The translations under genes were made by a program, and so were the position numbers. From Agromyces fucosus (GTDB lineage Bacteria; Actinomycetota; Actinomycetes; Actinomycetales; Microbacteriaceae), in NCBI RefSeq assembly GCF_004134865.1, contig NZ_SDPO01000004.1:173673-237672 (forward strand): a stretch of 64,000 nucleotides of DNA, read 5' to 3'. Of this stretch, positions 1-8,777 are shown piece by piece. How positions within the stretch are numbered: the stretch's first letter is position 1; the number at the start of each line of letters is the position of its first letter. Under the pieces are notes generated by a model. That model had not been told where the DNA came from and did no database searches. It worked only from the letters and a program-made list of their open reading frames with translations.

Positions 1-353
1 TCGTCGCACCCTCGGGGAAGACGTTGCCCGGCTTCGCCGTCGCAGTGACCGTGATGACTCCATCGACCTCGGTCGAGTTCCAGTCGATCGTCGCCGTGTC
101 CTCGGGAACCGTCAACTTCTCGTTGTCAGCACCGCACTTGTCGCTGAAGTCGGGGGCGCCGACCAGCTCGATCACGCACGGCTTGTCGTCGATCGTGAAG
201 GTCCATGCCTTCGTCGCACCCTCGGGGAAGACGTTGCCCGGCTTCGCCGTCGCAGTGACCGTGATGACTCCATCGACCTCGGTCGAGTTCCAGTCGATCG
301 TCGCCGTGTCCTCGGGAACCGTCAACTTCTCGTTGTCGGCACCGCACTTGTCG
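1..353. repeat. Near-identical 210-bp period direct repeat inside the surface-protein gene
   Basis: Bases 1-143 recur at 211-353 with one difference (128 versus 338). The period is exactly 210 bp, or 70 codons. The next unit, from about 421, is clearly diverged. The left copy is cut by the window edge. Near-identity at the DNA level suggests a recent duplication or gene conversion within the gene. Confidence 0.9.
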
Positions 354-1327
354 GAGAACGCGGGAGCGCCGACGACCTGCACGACGCAGGGCTTGTCGTC
401 GATCGTGAACGTCCACGTCGTCTTCTCGCCCTTCTTGAACTCGTAGCCCGGCTTCGCCGTCGCCGTCACCGTGATGACGCCGTCCGACTCCGATGAGTTC
501 CAGTCGATCCTCGCCGTGTCTTCAGGCACGGTCAGTTTCTCGTTGTCTGGTCCGCAGGTGTCGGAGAACGTCGGTGCGCCCTCGACCGGGATCTTGACGA
601 CGGGCTTGACGCAGTCCTCGTACTCGAGCAGGCTCTGATCGCCCTGTGCCGGCACCGAGATGACCTTGCCGTGCTTCTTGTACGAGAATGCCGGCCAGAT
701 GTCGCCCTTGTGGTCGATGTGGCCCGCGTTGTAGAAGGCTTCGACGGCCGTCTCGATGCGCACGTACGGGTTGGAGGCACTGCCGGTCGCGTGGCAGAAC
801 TCGATCTTCTTCACGGGCGTCTCGTCACCGCAGTCGCCCGCGAGCTGCTGCTTGAGCTGCCCGTCGGATCCCTTGGTCGCCCCGTTCCACGTCGTGTACG
901 CGTAGACCCAGGGGCCGAAGCTCTTCGTGTCGCCGGCCAGCTGCTCGGTACCGAGCGTGATGGTCTTGTTGCCGGTCGTCGAGATCGGCCCGCGGTCCAT
1001 GCCCTTCGCGCTCTTCGGCGTCCCGTCGAACTTGGTGGTGCCGACGCGCCACATCGTCGTGCCGGTCTTGCCGCTCGGCACGTTCGAGAGGGTCAACGTG
1101 TACGTCACGTCGTACATGCCGGTCTCGGTGTTGCAGACGGCATTGGCCTTGAGGTCGCCGGTGTGCGCGCTCGCGGGCGCTGCGACGCCGACGACGGCGA
1201 TTCCCGCGCCGAGCGCGAGTGAGGTGAGGATGGCCGCGATGCGGCGGAACGGGCGTCGTGACGACCATCGCACACGAGTGCGGGCATCGCCGTCGGCGTG
1301 CGCCAGAGCGGCGCCGGGCTTGCTCAT
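1..1327 (-). CDS. Secreted repeat protein, C-terminal end missing
   Basis: Frame is open from the start at 1327 to the window edge, so about 442 residues are visible and the C terminus is lost. The start at 1327 (MSKPGAAL) has GGAG nine bases upstream; an upstream ATG at 1342 has no Shine-Dalgarno. An Arg-rich n-region, a hydrophobic segment and an ASA-type cleavage site make a Sec signal peptide (about residues 1-50). A unique region with several Cys follows, then at least three 70-residue repeats from about residue 250, each beginning GAP-x-FSD-x-CG and containing LTVPEDTA, IDWNS and a closing TFTIDDKPC. Each unit carries two Cys, which could pair outside the cell. The repeats resemble bacterial Ig-like or stalk modules of surface proteins, but I do not recognise a specific family. 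A sorting signal or transmembrane anchor would lie beyond the window. Confidence 0.8.
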   Translation of the reverse strand, partial: MSKPGAALAHADGDARTRVRWSSRRPFRRIAAILTSLALGAGIAVVGVAAPASAHTGDLKANAVCNTETGMYDVTYTLTLSNVPSGKTGTTMWRVGTTKFDGTPKSAKGMDRGPISTTGNKTITLGTEQLAGDTKSFGPWVYAYTTWNGATKGSDGQLKQQLAGDCGDETPVKKIEFCHATGSASNPYVRIETAVEAFYNAGHIDHKGDIWPAFSYKKHGKVISVPAQGDQSLLEYEDCVKPVVKIPVEGAPTFSDTCGPDNEKLTVPEDTARIDWNSSESDGVITVTATAKPGYEFKKGEKTTWTFTIDDKPCVVQVVGAPAFSDKCGADNEKLTVPEDTATIDWNSTEVDGVITVTATAKPGNVFPEGATKAWTFTIDDKPCVIELVGAPDFSDKCGADNEKLTVPEDTATIDWNSTEVDGVITVTATAKPGNVFPEGAT

Positions 1328-1487
1328 TCGGGGTGTCTCCATCGGTCGGCCCGGCAGGGTCGTCGAATCCGAGGTGACGGCGGCGCTCGGGGCGCACAGC
1401 GACGCCGACGGGCGCGGTGCGCTCGTCGACTGACGTCGGGTGGTTCGGGTGGTGATTTCGGGTTCGCGTAGCCGGGGGGCTTGGCTG

Positions 1488-1570
1488 TGTCCCCCATTAT
1501 GTCCTCAGAAACGGGGACACGTCACCCTTTTCCTCGATCGGGGTACGAAATTCCTCCCGAATGGGGGACA
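1488..1570. promoter_or_regulatory. Cluster of TGTCCCC motifs around the surface-protein promoter
   Basis: TGTCCCCCAT on the plus strand (1488-1497) and its exact complement ATGGGGGACA (1561-1570) form a 10-bp inverted repeat; a third copy of the core, GGGGACA, lies at 1513-1519. They flank and overlap the predicted promoter of the minus-strand surface-protein gene. The layout suggests an operator for an unknown regulator. Apart from this and the promoter, the 271-base gap 1328-1598 holds nothing I can support. Confidence 0.45.
1496..1525 (-). promoter_or_regulatory. Predicted promoter of the surface-protein gene
   Basis: On the minus strand GTGACG (1525-1520) is followed after 18 bases by CATAAT (1501-1496), a good -35/-10 pair. 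The transcript would start near 1489 and carry a leader of about 160 bases before the start at 1327. Confidence 0.45.
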
Positions 1571-1598
1571 AACCGGGCTGCGACGGCCCTGCGGCCGG

Positions 1599-2201
1599 TC
1601 AGCAGCTGTCGAAGAAGCGCCGACGCGGATGCTCCGGGTCGCTGTTGTCGATCACCACTGATGCCTCCAGACGAGGGTCGCTCTCGGCGTAGGCGATCCG
1701 GTCGGCAGGATCCAAGGGGTCGCCGTCGAGCGCGATGCGCACGTCCCAGAGGCCGGCGAGCCGCGGGCGGAGCACGAATCGACCGTCGAGCACGAGGATC
1801 GCGTCCTCGGGCCCCGTGATCCACTTCGGTTCCACCCATGCGTCCCGCGTCGGATCGAAGACCCGGGTGACGAAGGCGGTCGAGCCGCCGAGTCGGAACG
1901 GCTCGACGAGCACGCGGCGCAGTGCCGACTCGTCGAATCCGTACCGGTAGTACCGATCAGGGGTGTCGTCGCCGAAGACCGCCTGCGCCTCCCGCGAACG
2001 GTGGAAGCCCTCCATGCTCGCGCGGAACACCGCGTGGTCGCGTTCCGCGAGCACCTCGGCGAGATCGTCGGCGAGCTCGGTCTTGCCGCTTCGCAGCGGT
2101 CCGTCGATCGCGACGATCATGCGCCCGCGGCCGTGGTGCTGCAGCACCTCGTCGGCGATCGAGCGCAGGAAGGTGACCCGGGGCGTGGTGACGAGCCTCA
2201 T
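1599..2201 (-). CDS. Uridine-kinase-like P-loop NTPase
   Basis: A 200-residue protein with a Walker A motif GPLRSGKT near residue 35, after MIVAIDG. This is the layout of the uridine kinase / phosphoribulokinase superfamily, which transfers phosphate from ATP to a nucleoside or small metabolite. The acidic motif VLDGRFVLRPRL (about residue 135-147) and the DPADRIAYAESDPR stretch are also typical of actinobacterial uridine-kinase-like proteins. The substrate cannot be read from sequence, so the name uridine kinase is only a family label. The start ATG has no leader: TAGGCT ends six bases before it. It is divergent from mutY, with 47 bases between the two starts. Confidence 0.7.
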   Translation of the reverse strand: MRLVTTPRVTFLRSIADEVLQHHGRGRMIVAIDGPLRSGKTELADDLAEVLAERDHAVFRASMEGFHRSREAQAVFGDDTPDRYYRYGFDESALRRVLVEPFRLGGSTAFVTRVFDPTRDAWVEPKWITGPEDAILVLDGRFVLRPRLAGLWDVRIALDGDPLDPADRIAYAESDPRLEASVVIDNSDPEHPRRRFFDSC

Positions 2202-2207
2202 GCGATG

Positions 2208-2213
2208 AGCCTA
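2208..2213 (-). promoter_or_regulatory. -10 element for leaderless uridine-kinase-like gene
   Basis: TAGGCT on the minus strand lies six bases before the ATG at 2201, so transcription should begin at or next to the start codon. Confidence 0.55.
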
Positions 2214-2236
2214 GCTCCGGGACATCCGCATCGCCG

Positions 2237-2242
2237 TAGGCT
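2237..2242 (+). promoter_or_regulatory. -10 element for leaderless mutY
   Basis: TAGGCT followed by six bases and the ATG at 2249. It mirrors the TAGGCT serving the divergent gene at 2201. Confidence 0.55.
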
Positions 2243-2248
2243 GGACGG

Positions 2249-3139
2249 ATGCCCCGAACGCCGACCCCTGACGCGATCGCGCCTGCGGTCGTCGCCTGGT
2301 TCGCGGATGCCGCGCGGCCGCTGCCGTGGCGCGCCGCCGACGTCTCCCCGTGGGCCGTGCTCGTGAGCGAGTTCATGCTGCAGCAGACGCAGGTCGCGAG
2401 GGTCGTGCCACGGTGGGAGGCGTGGATCGAGCGCTGGCCGACACCCGCAGCCCTCGCGGCGGAGCCGCCGTCGGAGGCGGTGCGCGCGTGGGACCGGCTG
2501 GGGTATCCGCGACGTGCGCTGTGGCTCCATCGCGCGGCGGTCGAGATCGTCGAGCGGCACGGCGGCGAGGTGCCCGCCGACCTCGACGCGCTCCTCGCGC
2601 TGCAGGGCGTCGGACCGTACACGGCGCGCGCGATCGCGGCGTTCGCCTTCGGGCTGCGGGTCCCGGTCGTCGACACCAACACGCGACGGGTCATCGCTCG
2701 CGCGGTCTCGGGGCAGGCCGAGCCAGGGCCGCCGTCGACGAAGCAGGACCTCGCCGCGATGGCGGAGCTGCTCCCCCGCGACGACGACGAAGCCCGCCGG
2801 TTCAACGCGGGCGCCATGGAGCTCGGGGCCACGGTCTGCGCGGCGCGGGCGCCTGAGTGCGGTGCGTGCCCGATCGCCGGCTCCTGCGCCTGGCGCGACG
2901 CCGGCTACCCCGCCTACACGGGCCCGAGGAAGGCCGTGCAGGCGCGCTTCGAGGGCTCCGACCGCCAGGTGCGCGGACTCGTCATGCGCGAGCTCAGGGC
3001 GGCGCACCGCCCCGTCGGACGAGGCGAGTTCGAGCCCGTCTGGGCCGACGTCGCACAGCTCGACCGTGCGCTCATGACGCTCGTCGCCGACGGACTCGCC
3101 GTTCGTGACGACGACGGCTACCGGCTGCCCGAGGGCTGA
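2249..3139 (+). CDS. mutY: A/G-specific adenine DNA glycosylase
   Basis: MutY removes adenine mispaired with 8-oxoguanine. At 296 residues it carries the catalytic segment SEFMLQQTQVARV near residue 40, a helix-hairpin-helix LQGVGPYTARAIAAFAFG near residue 115, the VDTNTRRV segment with the catalytic Asp, and the iron-sulfur cluster motif C-x6-C-x2-C-x5-C (CAARAPECGACPIAGSC) near residues 200-220. The C-terminal NUDIX-like domain of longer MutY proteins is short or absent. Its TGA directly abuts the stop of rbfA on the other strand. Transcription is probably leaderless. Confidence 0.93.
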   Translation: MPRTPTPDAIAPAVVAWFADAARPLPWRAADVSPWAVLVSEFMLQQTQVARVVPRWEAWIERWPTPAALAAEPPSEAVRAWDRLGYPRRALWLHRAAVEIVERHGGEVPADLDALLALQGVGPYTARAIAAFAFGLRVPVVDTNTRRVIARAVSGQAEPGPPSTKQDLAAMAELLPRDDDEARRFNAGAMELGATVCAARAPECGACPIAGSCAWRDAGYPAYTGPRKAVQARFEGSDRQVRGLVMRELRAAHRPVGRGEFEPVWADVAQLDRALMTLVADGLAVRDDDGYRLPEG

Positions 3140-3628
3140 TCAGCGCGCGGCATCCGATTCGTCGACGCTGTCGTCGCCGTCGAAGATCTCTTCGCCGTCC
3201 TCGTCGAACTCGCGGGGCTTCACGTACGGGTCGGCCTCGCCGGCGTACTCGGCCGTCGCGGCGAGCGACGCCGTCTCGGCGTCGCGCGTCTGCGCCTCGC
3301 GGAGGAGTGCGCTGATGTGCTCGGCGTTCTCGGGGATCGCGTCGGCGATGAACTCGAGCGACGGGGTGAGCCGCGCCGTGATGTTGCGTCCGACCTCGCT
3401 GCGGAGCATCCCGGTCGCGGCCTTGAGGGCCTTGGCCGAGTCTTCGCGCTCCTCGTCGGTGCCGTACACCGTGTAGAAGATGCTCGCGTGCTGCAGGTCG
3501 CCCGTGACGCGGACGTCGGTGATCGTGACGAACCCGAGTCTCGGGTCGCGCAGGCCCTTGTCGAGCCGCTTGGCCACGATCTCCTTGATGCGATCGGCCA
3601 TCTTCCTGGCCCGTGCCGGATCCGCCAT
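3140..3628 (-). CDS. rbfA: Ribosome-binding factor A
   Basis: RbfA assists 30S subunit maturation near the 16S rRNA 5' end. The 162-residue protein begins MADPARARKMADRIKEIV, the typical RbfA N terminus, and contains RDPRLGFVTITDVRVTGDL of the type II KH fold. The C-terminal 40 residues are Asp/Glu-rich. I chose the ATG at 3628 (GAGGGAC just upstream) over an in-frame upstream start because family homology begins there. It is the last gene of nusA-ylxR-infB-rbfA, separated from infB by a long inverted repeat. Confidence 0.95.
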   Translation of the reverse strand: MADPARARKMADRIKEIVAKRLDKGLRDPRLGFVTITDVRVTGDLQHASIFYTVYGTDEEREDSAKALKAATGMLRSEVGRNITARLTPSLEFIADAIPENAEHISALLREAQTRDAETASLAATAEYAGEADPYVKPREFDEDGEEIFDGDDSVDESDAAR

Positions 3629-3668
3629 GTCCCTCAGCCCTTCTTCTCCCCCGGGGCGTTGCACCCTT

Positions 3669-3744
3669 GGGGTTCCTGATTCTTCACTCCGATGAATCGG
3701 GGTAGGGGTCCCCGCTCTTCACCGGAGTGAAGAACGGGAACCCC
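3669..3744 (-). repeat. Long inverted repeat between infB and rbfA
   Basis: TTCTTCACTCCG (3680-3691) pairs perfectly with CGGAGTGAAGAA (3723-3734). GGGGTTCC (3669-3676) pairs with GGAACCCC (3737-3744) across a small bulge, making 20 paired positions. Smaller stems occur in the loop. No T-run follows in the infB-to-rbfA direction, so it looks more like a processing, stability or attenuation structure than a standard terminator. Confidence 0.8.
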
Positions 3745-3754
3745 TGCACACGAT

Positions 3755-6583
3755 CTACGCCCGGGGCTTCTCCCGCATCTCGATGGTCTCGATCTCGTCG
3801 CCGACCTGGATGTCGTTGAACTTGCCGAGGCCGATGCCCGCCTCGAAGTCCGTGCGGACCTCGGTGACGTCGTCCTTGAAACGACGCAGCGACTCGATCG
3901 CGAGGTTGTCGCCGACGACGACGCCATCGCGGATGACACGAGCCTTGGCGTTTCGCGTGATCGTTCCCGACCGCACGATGACACCGGCGATGTTGCCGAA
4001 CTTCGAGGAGCGGAACACCTCGCGGATCTCGGCGACGCCCGACTGGACCTCTTCGTACTCGGGCTTGAGCATGCCCTTGAGCGAGTCCTCGATCTCGTCG
4101 ATGGCGTTGTAGATCACCGAGTAGAAGCGGATGTCGACGCCCTCGCGAGCGGCGCGCTCGCGCGCCTTCGTGTCGGGACGCACGTTGAAGCCCACGATGA
4201 TCGCGTTGTCGATCGTCGCGAGGTTCACGTCGCTCTCGGTGATGGCACCGACGCCGCGGTGGAGGATGCGCAGCTGCACGCTGTCGTCGACCTCGATCTT
4301 CATGAGCGACTCCTCGAGTGCCTCGACGGCACCCGACACGTCACCCTTGATGATGAGGTTGAGCGACTCGACCTTGCCCTCTTCGAGCGCACGGGTGAAG
4401 TCCTCGAGCGAGATGCGCTTGCGCGCCTTGGCCAGCTGGGCGTTGCGCTCTGCGGCCTCTCGCTTCTCGGCGATCTGACGCGCGGTGCGGTCCTCCTCGG
4501 TGACGAGGAAGGTGTCGCCGGCGCGCGGGACGCTTGAGAGGCCCTGCACCTGTACGGGACGCGACGGGGTGGCCTCCGCCACGGCGTCGCCGTTCTCGTC
4601 GACCATCGCACGAACGCGGCCGTAGGCCGTGCCTGCGACGATCGCGTCGCCGACGCGCAGCGTTCCGGACTGGATGAGCACGGTCGCGACCGCACCACGG
4701 CCCTTGTCGAGCTTCGCCTCGATGGCGACACCGCGGGCGTCCTTGTTCGGGTTCGCGCGGAGGTCGAGCCCGGCGTCGGCGGTCAGGAGCACTGCGTCGA
4801 GCAGGTCCTGGATGCCGATGTTCTCGCGGGCCGAGACGTCGACGAACATGACGTCTCCGCCGTACTCCTCGGCGACGAGGCCGAACTCGGTGAGCTGCTG
4901 GCGCACCTTCGCCGGGTTGGCGTCGGGCTTGTCGATCTTGTTCACCGCGACCACGATCGGCACGTTCGCCGACTGCGCGTGGTTCAGCGCCTCGACCGTC
5001 TGCGGCATGATGCCGTCGTCGGCCGCGACCACGAGGATCGCGATGTCGGTCACCTGCGCACCACGTGCACGCATGGCGGTGAACGCCTCGTGACCCGGGG
5101 TGTCGATGAAGGTGATCGCGCGGTCGATGCCCTCGTGCTCGGTGTGCACCTGGTACGCACCGATGTGCTGGGTGATGCCGCCGGCCTCGCCTGCCACGAC
5201 GTTCGCGTTGCGGATCGCGTCGAGGAGTCGCGTCTTACCGTGGTCGACGTGACCCATGACGGTGACGACCGGAGGACGCTGCTGGAGGTCTTCGTCGGTC
5301 TCGTCCTCGAGCTCCTGGTCGAGGTCGATGTCGAAGCCCTCGAGGAGCTCGCGGTCTTCGTCTTCGGGCGAGACGACCTGGATCTTGTAGCCGAGCTCTT
5401 CGCCGAGCACCTGGAAGGTGGCTTCGTCGAGCGACTCGGTCGCCGTGGCCATCTCACCGAGGTGGAACAGCACCGTCACGAGCGAACCGGGGTTCGCGTC
5501 GATCTTGTCGGCGAAGTCGGAGATCGACGAGCCGCGACGCAGACGGATGACGGTGTTGCCGTCGCCGCGGGGAACGCTCACGCCGCCGAGCGACGGGGCC
5601 TCCCGCATCTCGAATTCGGCCCGCTTCGTCCGCTTCGACTTGCGCGACTTGCTCTTGCCGCCGCCACGACCGAAGGCACCTGCCGTGCCGCCGCCGGGAC
5701 CGCGACCACGGCCGCCGCCACCCGCGGGACGCGGACCGCCGAAGCCGCCGCCGGGTGCGCCGCCGGGGCGCTGGAAGCCGCCGCCGGCACCGCCGGGACG
5801 GGCGCCTGCACCGGCGCCTGCGCCGCCGGGGCGCTGGAAGCCGCCGCCGGGGCGACCGCCTGCACCGGCCGGACGCGGAGCACCGGGACGCGGCGAACCG
5901 GGTCGCGGCGCCTGCGGGCGCGGGATGTTGCCGGGGCTCGGGCGCTGGCCCATGCCCTGCGCGCTCGAGAACGGGTTGTTGCCCGGGCGCGGCTGGGCGG
6001 GACGCGAGCCCATGCCCTGCGAGCTCGAGAAGGGGTTGTTGCCGGGTCGGGGCGTGCCGCCGCCTGCGGGGCGGGGGGCGCCGGGACGCGGCGCGGCAGC
6101 GGCACCGGGCTTCGGGGCGCCACCGGGCTTGACGGCGTCGCCGTCACCCGCGGTCGAAGCGGCTGCCGGGGCATCCGTCGACTTCTCGGCTGCAGCCTGC
6201 GCTGCGCGCTCTTCGGCCTGGGCCTGGCGCTCGGCGACCGTGAGCGGCGCCTCGGCGACGGGGGCCTCTGCCGCCTCGACCGGAGCCGGGGCCGGAGCCT
6301 CGGGAGCGGCCGGAGCCTTCGGGGCCGGCTTCGGGCCGGGCTTGGCACCGGGCTTCGCGGCGGTTGCCGCTGCCGGCTTCGCAGGTGCCGATGCGGCAGG
6401 GGCTGCGGAAGCGGCCGCGCCGGCGGCCTCGAGCGCCGCCTTCAGGCGACGCGCGACGGGGGGTTCGATGGACGACGAGGGTCCCTTGACGTACTCGCCC
6501 ATCTCCTTGAGCTTCTCAAGGGCGATCTTGCTGTCGACACCGAGTTCGCTTGCGATCTCGTGTACGCGTGGTTTGGCAGCCAC
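3755..6583 (-). CDS. infB: Translation initiation factor IF-2
   Basis: IF-2 is the GTPase that places initiator fMet-tRNA on the 30S subunit. In the 942 residues the order is: an IF2 N-terminal helical domain ([23 protein letters not shown]), a low-complexity Ala/Pro/Gly linker with repeated NNPFSS and GG-RP motifs (about 60-320), a basic patch [16 protein letters not shown], then the G domain with GHVDHGKT (G1), DTPGHEAF (G3) and NKID (G4), and the conserved C-terminal domains. The start is GTG at 6583 with AGGAGA close upstream. The length is typical for actinobacteria. A stem-loop precedes the ribosome-binding site. Confidence 0.97.
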   Translation of the reverse strand: MAAKPRVHEIASELGVDSKIALEKLKEMGEYVKGPSSSIEPPVARRLKAALEAAGAAASAAPAASAPAKPAAATAAKPGAKPGPKPAPKAPAAPEAPAPAPVEAAEAPVAEAPLTVAERQAQAEERAAQAAAEKSTDAPAAASTAGDGDAVKPGGAPKPGAAAAPRPGAPRPAGGGTPRPGNNPFSSSQGMGSRPAQPRPGNNPFSSAQGMGQRPSPGNIPRPQAPRPGSPRPGAPRPAGAGGRPGGGFQRPGGAGAGAGARPGGAGGGFQRPGGAPGGGFGGPRPAGGGGRGRGPGGGTAGAFGRGGGKSKSRKSKRTKRAEFEMREAPSLGGVSVPRGDGNTVIRLRRGSSISDFADKIDANPGSLVTVLFHLGEMATATESLDEATFQVLGEELGYKIQVVSPEDEDRELLEGFDIDLDQELEDETDEDLQQRPPVVTVMGHVDHGKTRLLDAIRNANVVAGEAGGITQHIGAYQVHTEHEGIDRAITFIDTPGHEAFTAMRARGAQVTDIAILVVAADDGIMPQTVEALNHAQSANVPIVVAVNKIDKPDANPAKVRQQLTEFGLVAEEYGGDVMFVDVSARENIGIQDLLDAVLLTADAGLDLRANPNKDARGVAIEAKLDKGRGAVATVLIQSGTLRVGDAIVAGTAYGRVRAMVDENGDAVAEATPSRPVQVQGLSSVPRAGDTFLVTEEDRTARQIAEKREAAERNAQLAKARKRISLEDFTRALEEGKVESLNLIIKGDVSGAVEALEESLMKIEVDDSVQLRILHRGVGAITESDVNLATIDNAIIVGFNVRPDTKARERAAREGVDIRFYSVIYNAIDEIEDSLKGMLKPEYEEVQSGVAEIREVFRSSKFGNIAGVIVRSGTITRNAKARVIRDGVVVGDNLAIESLRRFKDDVTEVRTDFEAGIGLGKFNDIQVGDEIETIEMREKPRA

Positions 6584-6590
6584 TTCTCTC

Positions 6591-6615
6591 CTGTTCCGGG
6601 CCTGCGCCCGGACAG
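6591..6615 (-). promoter_or_regulatory. Stem-loop immediately upstream of the infB ribosome-binding site
   Basis: Arms 6591-6601 and 6606-6615 (CCGGGC/GCCCGG core extended by CTGT/ACAG with one bulged base) close on a four-base loop, just before AGGAGA and the infB GTG start. It could affect infB translation or mRNA stability; there is no T-run to make it a terminator. Confidence 0.5.
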
Positions 6616-6666
6616 GGGCAGACCATCAATGGCGGACGGGACTCATTTCGAGCCGCTCATTAGTTG

Positions 6667-6930
6667 TCACTCATTGGTCATCACTTGTGGGTTCAGCCTG
6701 TTCTCTACGTTGCCGGTGTCCACCTCGCCGCGAATGCGGAGCGCTCGCCCGAAGGCGCGCTTCCGAACGGCGAGGCGGTAGCACTCGAGTGTCGGATGCA
6801 ACCACGCACCCCTGCCCGGAAGCACAGCCGTGACATCGGCCACGACGTGGGAGTTCTGGGAGACGACCCTCAGAAGTGAGGACCTTGGGGCGCGCGAACG
6901 GCATCCGATGCACGTTCTGACGGGTTCCAT
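6667..6930 (-). CDS. ylxR: YlxR / RnpM family RNA-binding protein
   Basis: An 87-residue protein beginning MEPVRTCIGCRSRAPRSSLLRVV, the family signature (R-TC-x-GC-R near the N terminus), followed by GRGAWLHPTLECYRLAVRKRAFGRALR. YlxR proteins sit between nusA and infB in many bacteria; they bind RNA, and the Bacillus member has been reported to modulate RNase P. Position and length are as expected. The stop is 83 bases before the infB start. Confidence 0.93.
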   Translation of the reverse strand: MEPVRTCIGCRSRAPRSSLLRVVSQNSHVVADVTAVLPGRGAWLHPTLECYRLAVRKRAFGRALRIRGEVDTGNVENRLNPQVMTNE

Positions 6931-7007
6931 CTTACACTCTGCGCTGTGCGGCCGCCGACGGCGGCCGATCGGTGGACATGGCGGCGACCGCTCGGCGGCC
7001 GTTGGAC

Positions 7008-8006
7008 TCAGTCGGACTCGAGGACGGAGTCGGGCTGGATGTCGATCTTCGCCCCCGTGAGCTTCGCGGCGAGGCGGGCGTTCTGGCCCTCCTTGCCGAT
7101 CGCGAGCGAGAGCTGGTAGTCGGGCACGAGGGCGCGCACGGCGCGCGTCGCCTCGTCGATCACGAACGCGCTCGTGACCTTCGCGGGGCTCAACGCACTC
7201 GCGACGAAGGTCGCCAGGTCGTCGTTCCAGTCGACGATGTCGATCTTCTCGGCGCCGAGTTCGGCGGTGACGGCGCGCACGCGCTGGCCGAGCTCGCCGA
7301 TCGCGGCACCCTTCGCGTTCACGCCGGGCTGGGTCGCGCGCACGGCGATCTTCGTGCGGTGTCCGGCCTCGCGGGCGAGCGAGACGATCTCGACGACACC
7401 CGAGGCGATCTCTGGCACCTCGAGCGCGAAGAGCTTGCGAACGAGGGCCGGGTGGGTGCGCGAGACGGTGATCGACGGGCCCTTGAGGCCCTTGGCCACG
7501 CTCGTCACGTAGACGCGGATGCGCTGGCCGTGCAGGTACTCCTCGCCGGGCACCTGCTCTTCAGGAGGCAGGATCGCCTCGACCGAGCCGAGGTCGATGT
7601 GCACCATGCGCGGGTTCGGCCCCTGCTGGATGACGCCGGCGACGATGTCGCCCTCGCGCCCGCGGAACTCGCCGAGCACGGCGTCGTCGGCGATGTCGCG
7701 CAGTCGCTGGTTGATGACCTGCTTCGCGGCGAACGCGGCGATGCGGCCGAAGTCGCTCGGGCTGTCTTCGGCCTCGCCGACGACGTTGCCCTCTTCATCG
7801 AGCTCGGGGACGAACACCGAGACGTGGCCGGTCTTGCGATCGAGGTGCGCACGGGCGCCATCGGGGTTCGCGTGGCCGTGCTGGTCGGGATGGGTGTGCT
7901 TCAAGTACGCCATGAGAATGGCCTGCTCGATGATCTCCACCAGCTCGTCGAATGGGATCTCTTTCTCGCGCTCCATCATCCGCAGCACGCTGAGGTCGAT
8001 ATCCAT
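7008..8006 (-). CDS. nusA: Transcription termination/antitermination factor NusA
   Basis: The 332-residue protein has the NusA N-terminal RNA-polymerase-binding domain (MDIDLSVLRMMEREKEIP), an S1 domain, and two KH domains (VRVYVTSVAKGLKGPSITVS and DYQLSLAIGKEGQNARLAAK). It lacks the C-terminal acidic repeats of the E. coli protein, as usual in actinobacteria. GAGGAGG stands eight bases before the ATG. RimP, normally encoded just upstream of nusA, is not there; the next gene is an unrelated regulator. Confidence 0.95.
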   Translation of the reverse strand: MDIDLSVLRMMEREKEIPFDELVEIIEQAILMAYLKHTHPDQHGHANPDGARAHLDRKTGHVSVFVPELDEEGNVVGEAEDSPSDFGRIAAFAAKQVINQRLRDIADDAVLGEFRGREGDIVAGVIQQGPNPRMVHIDLGSVEAILPPEEQVPGEEYLHGQRIRVYVTSVAKGLKGPSITVSRTHPALVRKLFALEVPEIASGVVEIVSLAREAGHRTKIAVRATQPGVNAKGAAIGELGQRVRAVTAELGAEKIDIVDWNDDLATFVASALSPAKVTSAFVIDEATRAVRALVPDYQLSLAIGKEGQNARLAAKLTGAKIDIQPDSVLESD

Positions 8007-8060
8007 GAACCCGGCCTCCTCTATTCAGCTCTCGCGCCGCTTCCCCTCGGAGCGGACAGG

Positions 8061-8066
8061 ACTCTA
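8061..8066 (-). promoter_or_regulatory. Predicted -10 element of nusA
   Basis: TAGAGT on the minus strand, about 55 bases before the nusA ATG. No convincing -35 lies at 17-18 bases. It is the best candidate for the start of the nusA-ylxR-infB-rbfA transcript. Confidence 0.35.
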
Positions 8067-8149
8067 CGGTACCGGATGTCGCGGCCCCCGGTCAGCCATG
8101 CTGGACGCCGCGACACGCCATCGACGACCCCCGTCGTCGCACGGGGTCC

Positions 8150-8707
8150 TCAATCGGCGGGCGTGGGCGGACTGTTCACCCAGACGAGCTCGGCCTCGCC
8201 GTCGCCGCCGTTCGCCACCCGGTGGGGCGTGCTGCTCGCGAAGACGATGCTGTCGCCGGTTTCGAGCTCGTGCACCTCGTCGGCGAGTTCGACGCGAACG
8301 CGTCCCCGCAGCACGAGCAGCACCTCCTCGGAGTCGCCGTGCCGATACTGGCTCGGGCCGGTCGATCCCCCGGGTTCCATGGTGACCGCGTACATCTCGA
8401 GGTGCCCGAACGGCGGCTCGGTGAGGAAGGTCTTCGTCATGCCGTCGCTCGCGGAGAGCGTGCGCCGGAGGCCCGCTCGCACGACGCGAGCCGCCGACAC
8501 CGGGCCGGGTTCGACGAGGTCGGCGAGGCCGACGCCGAGCGCGTCGGCGAGGCGGCGCAGCGTCGAGATGCTCGCATTGGCCCGGCCCGTCTCGAGCTGG
8601 CTGAGGAACCCCGAGGTGACGCCGGCCTGCTCGCCGAGGGCGCGCTGCGACATCCGCCGGGCGACCCGGTAGCGACGCACCTGGTCGCCGACGTCGTTGC
8701 CGGTCAT
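8150..8707 (-). CDS. XRE-family regulator with C-terminal cupin domain
   Basis: Residues 10-65 form an XRE helix-turn-helix (MSQRALGEQAGVTSGFLSQLE and SISTLRRLADALGV). Residues 110-185 form a cupin (HGDSEEVLLVLRGRVRVEL, ETGDSIVFASSTPHRV). This is the architecture of PuuR-type repressors of putrescine catabolism in E. coli. The ATG at 8707 has GGAGG five bases upstream. The gene is divergent from a Tat-exported amine oxidase, the likely target. The ligand is unknown; an amine or amino acid is an inference. Confidence 0.88.
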   Translation of the reverse strand: MTGNDVGDQVRRYRVARRMSQRALGEQAGVTSGFLSQLETGRANASISTLRRLADALGVGLADLVEPGPVSAARVVRAGLRRTLSASDGMTKTFLTEPPFGHLEMYAVTMEPGGSTGPSQYRHGDSEEVLLVLRGRVRVELADEVHELETGDSIVFASSTPHRVANGGDGEAELVWVNSPPTPAD

Positions 8708-8777
8708 TCCCACCTCCAGTCACCGTCTCGCGGATGTCGCGGGCCGCCGTTCGGCCGCCGACGCGAGAAGTTGGGGC

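Noticed and set aside
1..560. CRISPR array
   Set aside because: The 210-bp repeats are in frame and coding, with no spacers of variable sequence.
1440..1661. Small plus-strand reading frame upstream of the surface protein
   Set aside because: Overlaps the promoter and motif cluster, has no ribosome-binding site and no recognisable sequence.
4979..6781. Long plus-strand reading frame opposite infB, with similar ones at 40594-43053 and 50276-53962
   Set aside because: Open only because of GC-rich third positions of the true minus-strand genes; low-complexity, no domain, no ribosome-binding site.
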